From NCBI GenBank assembly GCA_026712715.1, contig JAPOPW010000023.1:124001-188000 (forward strand): DNA of 64,000 nucleotides. The letters run 5' to 3'. The position numbers and the translations under genes were made by a program. How positions within the stretch are numbered: the first letter of the stretch is position 1; the number at the start of each line of letters is the position of its first letter. A model generated the notes under the pieces. That model did no database searches and had not been told where the DNA came from. It worked only from the letters and a program-made list of their open reading frames with translations. Origin of the DNA: Immundisolibacterales bacterium (GTDB lineage: Bacteria > Pseudomonadota > Gammaproteobacteria > HK1). This document shows, in pieces, positions 60,515 to 64,000 of this stretch.

Positions 60515-61456
60515 TCAGATGTCCTCGTCACGGCGGAACACCCGGAAGTAGACCATCGCGAAGCACACCAGCATGAGGAACATGAACATCGACATCGCCG
60601 CTCCGGCTCCAACCTGGAGCTGCCCGAAGGTCTTGATGTACGTGTAGATGGGGAGGGTGCGCGTGTAGTAGCCGACTCCGCTCGAGCCGTTCAGCAGCCA
60701 GATGACGTCGAACTTCGTGAACATGAACATGAAGCGGAGCAGGATGACCACGAACAGCACGTTTCGAAGCTGCGGCAGGGTCACGTGGATGAACCGGCGC
60801 ACCACCCCCGCCCCGTCCACCTTGGCCGCCGCGTAGAGTTCCGGATCGATGGTCTGGAGCCGGGCGAGGGTGCCGATGACCACGAAGGGGAAGAACGTCC
60901 AGGTGCTGATGAGGATCACGGTCAGCATCACGTGCGTGGTGTCGAGCCAGAGGATGTCCTCGCCGATGCCGATCGTCTTCAGAATGTACGGAAGGACTCC
61001 ATAGGCGTCGTTGAGGATCCACTTCATCAGGATTACGACCACCACGGTGGGGACCATGTAGGGGAAGAGGGCCACCCCGCGAATGAACGTCCGCCCGATG
61101 AAAGTCTCGTTGAGCAGGAGGGCCGCCGAGACCCCGACCACGATCTGGAGCCCGACCGAGCCGATGCCGTAGATCGCGCCGAGCTCGATGGAACGCCAGA
61201 ACTCGCCGTCGCCGAACATGTTGGCGAAGTTCGAGAAGCCGATGAAGGTCTCGATGGGCAGGTAGGCGTGCTTGTTGTGGAAGCTGAGCCACCCGGAGTA
61301 GACCACCGGGTACAGGATGAGCCCGAGCACGAGCAGCACCGCGGGGAGGATGAGGAGGTACCCCCAGGTCGATTCGGGGAGACGGCGCGGCTGGGTGGAC
61401 AGCGCGCGCCGGCGCACTGGAACGGCGAGAACCTGATCGGGGAGAACGGCGGCCAC
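60515..61456 (-). CDS. Sugar-type ABC transporter permease (MalF/UgpA type)
   Basis: A 313-residue permease starting at GTG. The first 30 residues are cytoplasmic and basic. Then follow six helices, with the coupling loop PELYAAAKVDGAGVVRRFIHVTLPQLRN (EAA motif) near residue 225. A GGAG lies upstream of the start. The 194-bp gap to the binding-protein gene contains a very large hairpin. An overlapping open frame on the same strand has no membrane pattern and is a shadow. Confidence 0.88.
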   Translation of the reverse strand: MAAVLPDQVLAVPVRRRALSTQPRRLPESTWGYLLILPAVLLVLGLILYPVVYSGWLSFHNKHAYLPIETFIGFSNFANMFGDGEFWRSIELGAIYGIGSVGLQIVVGVSAALLLNETFIGRTFIRGVALFPYMVPTVVVVILMKWILNDAYGVLPYILKTIGIGEDILWLDTTHVMLTVILISTWTFFPFVVIGTLARLQTIDPELYAAAKVDGAGVVRRFIHVTLPQLRNVLFVVILLRFMFMFTKFDVIWLLNGSSGVGYYTRTLPIYTYIKTFGQLQVGAGAAMSMFMFLMLVCFAMVYFRVFRRDEDI

Positions 61457-61541
61457 GCGGTTGCTCCAATTCCTGAAATTCAGACCCGGACGGGTCCGGG
61501 TGTCGACTCCGGGTACCGGCCGCGTCCTTCGCGAGACGCCG

Positions 61542-61602
61542 GCCGCCGCTTCTCCCCTGGGCCGGTCCGGAAGGGCTCCGGGCCGGCCCGGGGAGAGGCG
61601 GC
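61542..61602 (-). terminator. Large intra-operon hairpin after the sugar-type SBP gene
   Basis: About 27 base pairs in two blocks (outer GCCGCC/GGCGGC, inner about 21 bp with one bulge and one G-U type pair) close a 7-base loop. It lies between the stop of the binding-protein gene (61651) and the first permease gene (61456). A second smaller inverted repeat, ACCCGGAC/GTCCGGGT, follows at about 61483-61500. Confidence 0.6.
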
Positions 61603-61650
61603 AGCCGATCGCGGCCGCAGCCGGGTGGTCGTTCTAGCCGACCGCTGCAG

Positions 61651-63012
61651 CTACCAGTTCTTGTAGCCGAGCTGGGTGATGAGTTCCTCCGCCCGCTCCT
61701 GGGCGCGGGCCGCCGCGTCCGTCGGCGAGACGTCGCGATCCACCACGTCCGTCACCATGTCGATGAGAATGCCCGAACTCGCGAGCTCCTGCACGAACGG
61801 CAGCTCGAGATCGTCCCACTCGGTGATCATGAGCGGCTTCGGATCGTGGTTCTGGATGACGTTGAGCTGCGCGTCGCGCCAGCCGCCCCACTTCTCGAAC
61901 GCCGCGGTCGCGAGGTACGCCGGATCCGCCTGCATCGACTTCCTGATCGGGAAGAAGTGGATGGGTACCGACTGGATGTACGGGAGGTAGTTCTCGGGCT
62001 GGTAGAAGAACTTGAGGAAGTCGATGGCTTCCTGCGGGTGCTTTCCGTCCTTGAACACCATCCACGGCTCGCAGTCGAACTGGGTTAGGAACTCCGTTCC
62101 GCTCGGGCCGATCGGCTTCGTGGGGAAGATCCCGATGTCGCCCGCGTCGACCGCCTCCGGTGCGTACTTCTCGAAGTAGTCGGTTCCGCGGCCCCAGCCG
62201 TAGATGCTGGCCACCTTGCCGGTCGCGAGCATGGCGAAGGTGTCGAGATAGCCGTGGCTCAGCCAGTCGGGCGCGAGGCAGCAGTCCGCGAGCTCCTTCC
62301 AGAACGCGAGCATCTCGAGGACCGGCGCCTCGGTGAAGGTCGGACGGTGGTTGTCGGCGAAGAGCCGCCCGCCGTTCGAGCCGGTCCACATGTAGACCTC
62401 CTCGTTGATGAAGAAGCCGGGTCCGGCGAGACCGAGCCCAAAGCGGTCGTTCTTGCCGTCGCCGTCGGTGTCGACGGTGAGCGCCTTGAGCTGCTCGAGC
62501 CATTCGGCCCACGTCGCGGCCGGCTTCTCCGGGTCGAGGCCCGCCTCGCGATAGAAGTCCTTGCGGTAGACGATGAGGTCGGTTCCGACCGCGTGGGCGA
62601 TGCCGTAGCAGTTGCCGTCGGGGTGGCAGTTGAGCCTTTTCACCACGTCGTACAGGTCGTCTTCGCCGATCGAGTCGTAGATGGCGTTGACCGGGACGAG
62701 CAGACCCTTGGCCGAGAGGGAACGCTCCACGTAGGCCTGGCCGTGCGAAGCGTCGGGGGGCGCGCCGGCCGCGAGCGCAGCCTGAAGCTTCGTGTCGAGG
62801 TTGCCCCAGGCGATCGGCTCCTGCTTGATCTTGATGCCCGGGTTCATCGCTTCGTACTTGGCGATGGTCGCGTCCATGACCGCGACGGTGCGGGGATTGG
62901 GCTCGGTGTGCCAGAGGGTGACCACCTTGTCCTCGGCCAGGGATGTGGTGGAGAGCCCCATCCCTGCCGCGAGCGCGGCAGCGGCGGGAAGGGTGTGCAG
63001 AATTCTCCTCAT
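61651..63012 (-). CDS. Sugar-type ABC transporter substrate-binding protein (SBP family 1)
   Basis: A 453-residue periplasmic protein. The signal peptide ends near residue 26 (STTSLA). The mature part has VTLWHTEPNPRTVAVMDATIAKYEAMNPGIKI and later AVGTDLIVYRKDFYREAGLDPEKPAATWAEWLEQLKAL, typical of SBP family 1, with NDRFGLGLAG and GRLFADN near the hinge. Ligand unknown. ATG 63012 has GGAG about eight bases upstream; the longer frame starting at 63069 has no signal-peptide start. First gene of the operon, divergent from the MFS gene at 63307; the 294-bp gap between them shows nothing certain. Confidence 0.88.
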   Translation of the reverse strand: MRRILHTLPAAAALAAGMGLSTTSLAEDKVVTLWHTEPNPRTVAVMDATIAKYEAMNPGIKIKQEPIAWGNLDTKLQAALAAGAPPDASHGQAYVERSLSAKGLLVPVNAIYDSIGEDDLYDVVKRLNCHPDGNCYGIAHAVGTDLIVYRKDFYREAGLDPEKPAATWAEWLEQLKALTVDTDGDGKNDRFGLGLAGPGFFINEEVYMWTGSNGGRLFADNHRPTFTEAPVLEMLAFWKELADCCLAPDWLSHGYLDTFAMLATGKVASIYGWGRGTDYFEKYAPEAVDAGDIGIFPTKPIGPSGTEFLTQFDCEPWMVFKDGKHPQEAIDFLKFFYQPENYLPYIQSVPIHFFPIRKSMQADPAYLATAAFEKWGGWRDAQLNVIQNHDPKPLMITEWDDLELPFVQELASSGILIDMVTDVVDRDVSPTDAAARAQERAEELITQLGYKNW

Positions 63013-63306
63013 TTTCGTTTCTCCGTCTGGGGTTGGCGGACTCGGGGCGCCGGAAGCTCCGGTCGGCACACCTTCATCGAAGTCGAATCCGAGTCCCGAG
63101 TTTACCGTGAACCGACCGCGACGGCACGCACAGCATTGCGCGGTTGCTCGATTCTGCGGCGGTTGCCGTTTCCCCGGGCGGGCGGAACGTGCGCACGCAC
63201 CCGGCGGCCGCTCGCGCGCGGCCGGTCGGCGGCACGCCCGGTCCCGGACCGTCTACAGTACGGGGCGCCGCCCGCCCCGAGCGCCCCCACCCTTCTCAAG
63301 GCCCCG

Positions 63307-64000
63307 ATGTCCGCTCCACTGCCGAAGAACCCGCGCCGCCATGCGCTCCTCGACGACTGGTCGGGAGTGCTGAAGGACGGCTGGCGGAGCCCGCAGGTCC
63401 TGCTCCTCCTCTTCGCGGCCGCGTTGCCGATCGCCTTCGAGACCTGGTCGGTGCTCATCAACAACTTCGTGGTCGAGAGGGCAAGCTTCACGGGGCGCGA
63501 GATCGGCATGCTCCAGGGCCTTCGCGAGGTGCCGGGCTTCCTCGCGTTCACCGTGGTCTTCATGCTCCTCGTGTGGCGGCAGCAAACCTTCGCAATCCTC
63601 TCCCTCGCCGTCATGGGGGTCGGTGTCGCCCTCGTCGGCTTCCTGCCCTCGGTGTGGGGCATCTACTTCACGACCGTGCTGATGTCGGTCGGGTTCCACT
63701 ACCTCGCGACGATGGAACAGTCCCTCGCCATGCAGTGGACGGACACCCGTGAGCTGCCGGTGGTGCTCGGGCGCATGACGGCCGTCGGCTCGTTCGCCTC
63801 GCTCGTGACGTACGGGCTCGTGTTCGGGGCGCTGACCCTGGCGAACCTCTCCTATCTCCAGGTGTTCCTCACCGGCGGGGTGGTCACTTTCGGCATCGCG
63901 GCCGCATGCCGGTTCGGCTTTCCGCATTTCCGCAACCCCGTGCATCAGAACACGACGCTCGTGTTCCGCCGGCGCTACTGGCTCTTCTACGCGCTCGAGT
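63307..64000 (+). CDS. MFS transporter, N-terminal part (3' end outside window)
   Basis: 231 complete codons run to the window edge. They contain about six helices: a hydrophobic segment at 31-48 (QVLLLLFAAALPIAFETW), then REIGMLQGLREVPGFLAFTVVFMLLVW and further helices, with a cytoplasmic basic stretch near the end (RRRYWLFYAL). This is the N-terminal half of a major facilitator-type protein. ATG 63307 starts a polar N-terminus (PKNPRRHALLDDW). Substrate unknown. No upstream ribosome site of good quality is visible. Confidence 0.72.
   Translation, partial: MSAPLPKNPRRHALLDDWSGVLKDGWRSPQVLLLLFAAALPIAFETWSVLINNFVVERASFTGREIGMLQGLREVPGFLAFTVVFMLLVWRQQTFAILSLAVMGVGVALVGFLPSVWGIYFTTVLMSVGFHYLATMEQSLAMQWTDTRELPVVLGRMTAVGSFASLVTYGLVFGALTLANLSYLQVFLTGGVVTFGIAAACRFGFPHFRNPVHQNTTLVFRRRYWLFYALE

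Noticed and set aside
1-64000. CRISPR arrays, tRNA or rRNA genes, transposases, phage genes
   Set aside because: No regularly spaced repeats, cloverleaf-like segments, rRNA-like stretches or transposase/integrase motifs were seen on either strand.

Overview
The window is GC-rich, and nearly every gene carries G or C at third codon positions. Genes lie close together, with many ATGA or GTGA stop/start overlaps. Gram-negative markers (an autotransporter protease, ABC transporters with periplasmic binding proteins) and the gene families suggest a high-GC proteobacterium. An alphaproteobacterium with a catabolic, peptide- and amine-using lifestyle is my best guess, but nothing here fixes the taxonomy. 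I found no rRNA, tRNA, CRISPR array, transposase or phage gene.

Layout. 1-14 kb: the tail of an MFS transporter, a flavin monooxygenase-like gene, then a minus-strand block of two hydantoinase/oxoprolinase pairs (hyuA-hyuB), a 2-oxoglutarate/Fe(II) oxygenase, a D-amino-acid-oxidase-like flavoprotein and an SDR. 14-20.5 kb: a divergent SDR and a complete five-gene peptide ABC transporter. 20.7-29.8 kb: a polysaccharide-deacetylase-family hydrolase, then an amino-acid ABC transporter without an ATPase, a racemase-like/RidA fusion and a third hyuA-hyuB pair. 29.9-37.6 kb: two MaoC-like proteins, a TIM-barrel epimerase, a thiolase-like protein lacking usual catalytic residues, an ammonium transporter with a small membrane protein, a Zn-ribbon/OB-fold protein fused to a degenerate SDR, and a cyclase-family hydrolase. 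37.6-40 kb: a lipoprotein-type subtilisin autotransporter. 40.2-46.1 kb: an operon resembling N-methylglutamate synthase (mgsABC) plus gamma-glutamylmethylamide synthetase (gmaS), followed by an 8-oxoguanine-deaminase-like amidohydrolase. 46.2-50 kb: small proteins and two exporters. 50.2-57.5 kb: a luciferase-like monooxygenase, an alpha/beta hydrolase and a five-gene branched-chain-type (HAAT) transporter. 57.6-58.3 kb: a vapBC toxin-antitoxin pair. 58.3-63 kb: a CUT1 sugar-type ABC transporter. The window ends inside another MFS gene.

Theme. Four uptake systems sit beside ring-opening and C-N-cleaving enzymes (three HyuAB pairs, cyclase, amidohydrolase, deacetylase/allantoinase-like hydrolase, flavoprotein oxidases). 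With Amt and the glutamate-family ligases, this reads as scavenging of nitrogenous organic compounds and recovery of their nitrogen. Exact substrates cannot be read from sequence.

Least conventional points: the racemase-like/RidA fusion without the expected cysteine, inside a transporter-HyuAB locus; the Zn-ribbon/OB/pseudo-SDR fusion near an inactive-looking thiolase; two duplicated gene-start regions (a 56-bp tandem repeat at a hyuB start and a 144-bp-offset repeat before an MFS gene); a hairpin after every solute-binding-protein gene; and several start codons 7-8 nt after a -10-like box with no Shine-Dalgarno sequence. All functions are inferred from the sequence by eye; no database search was run.
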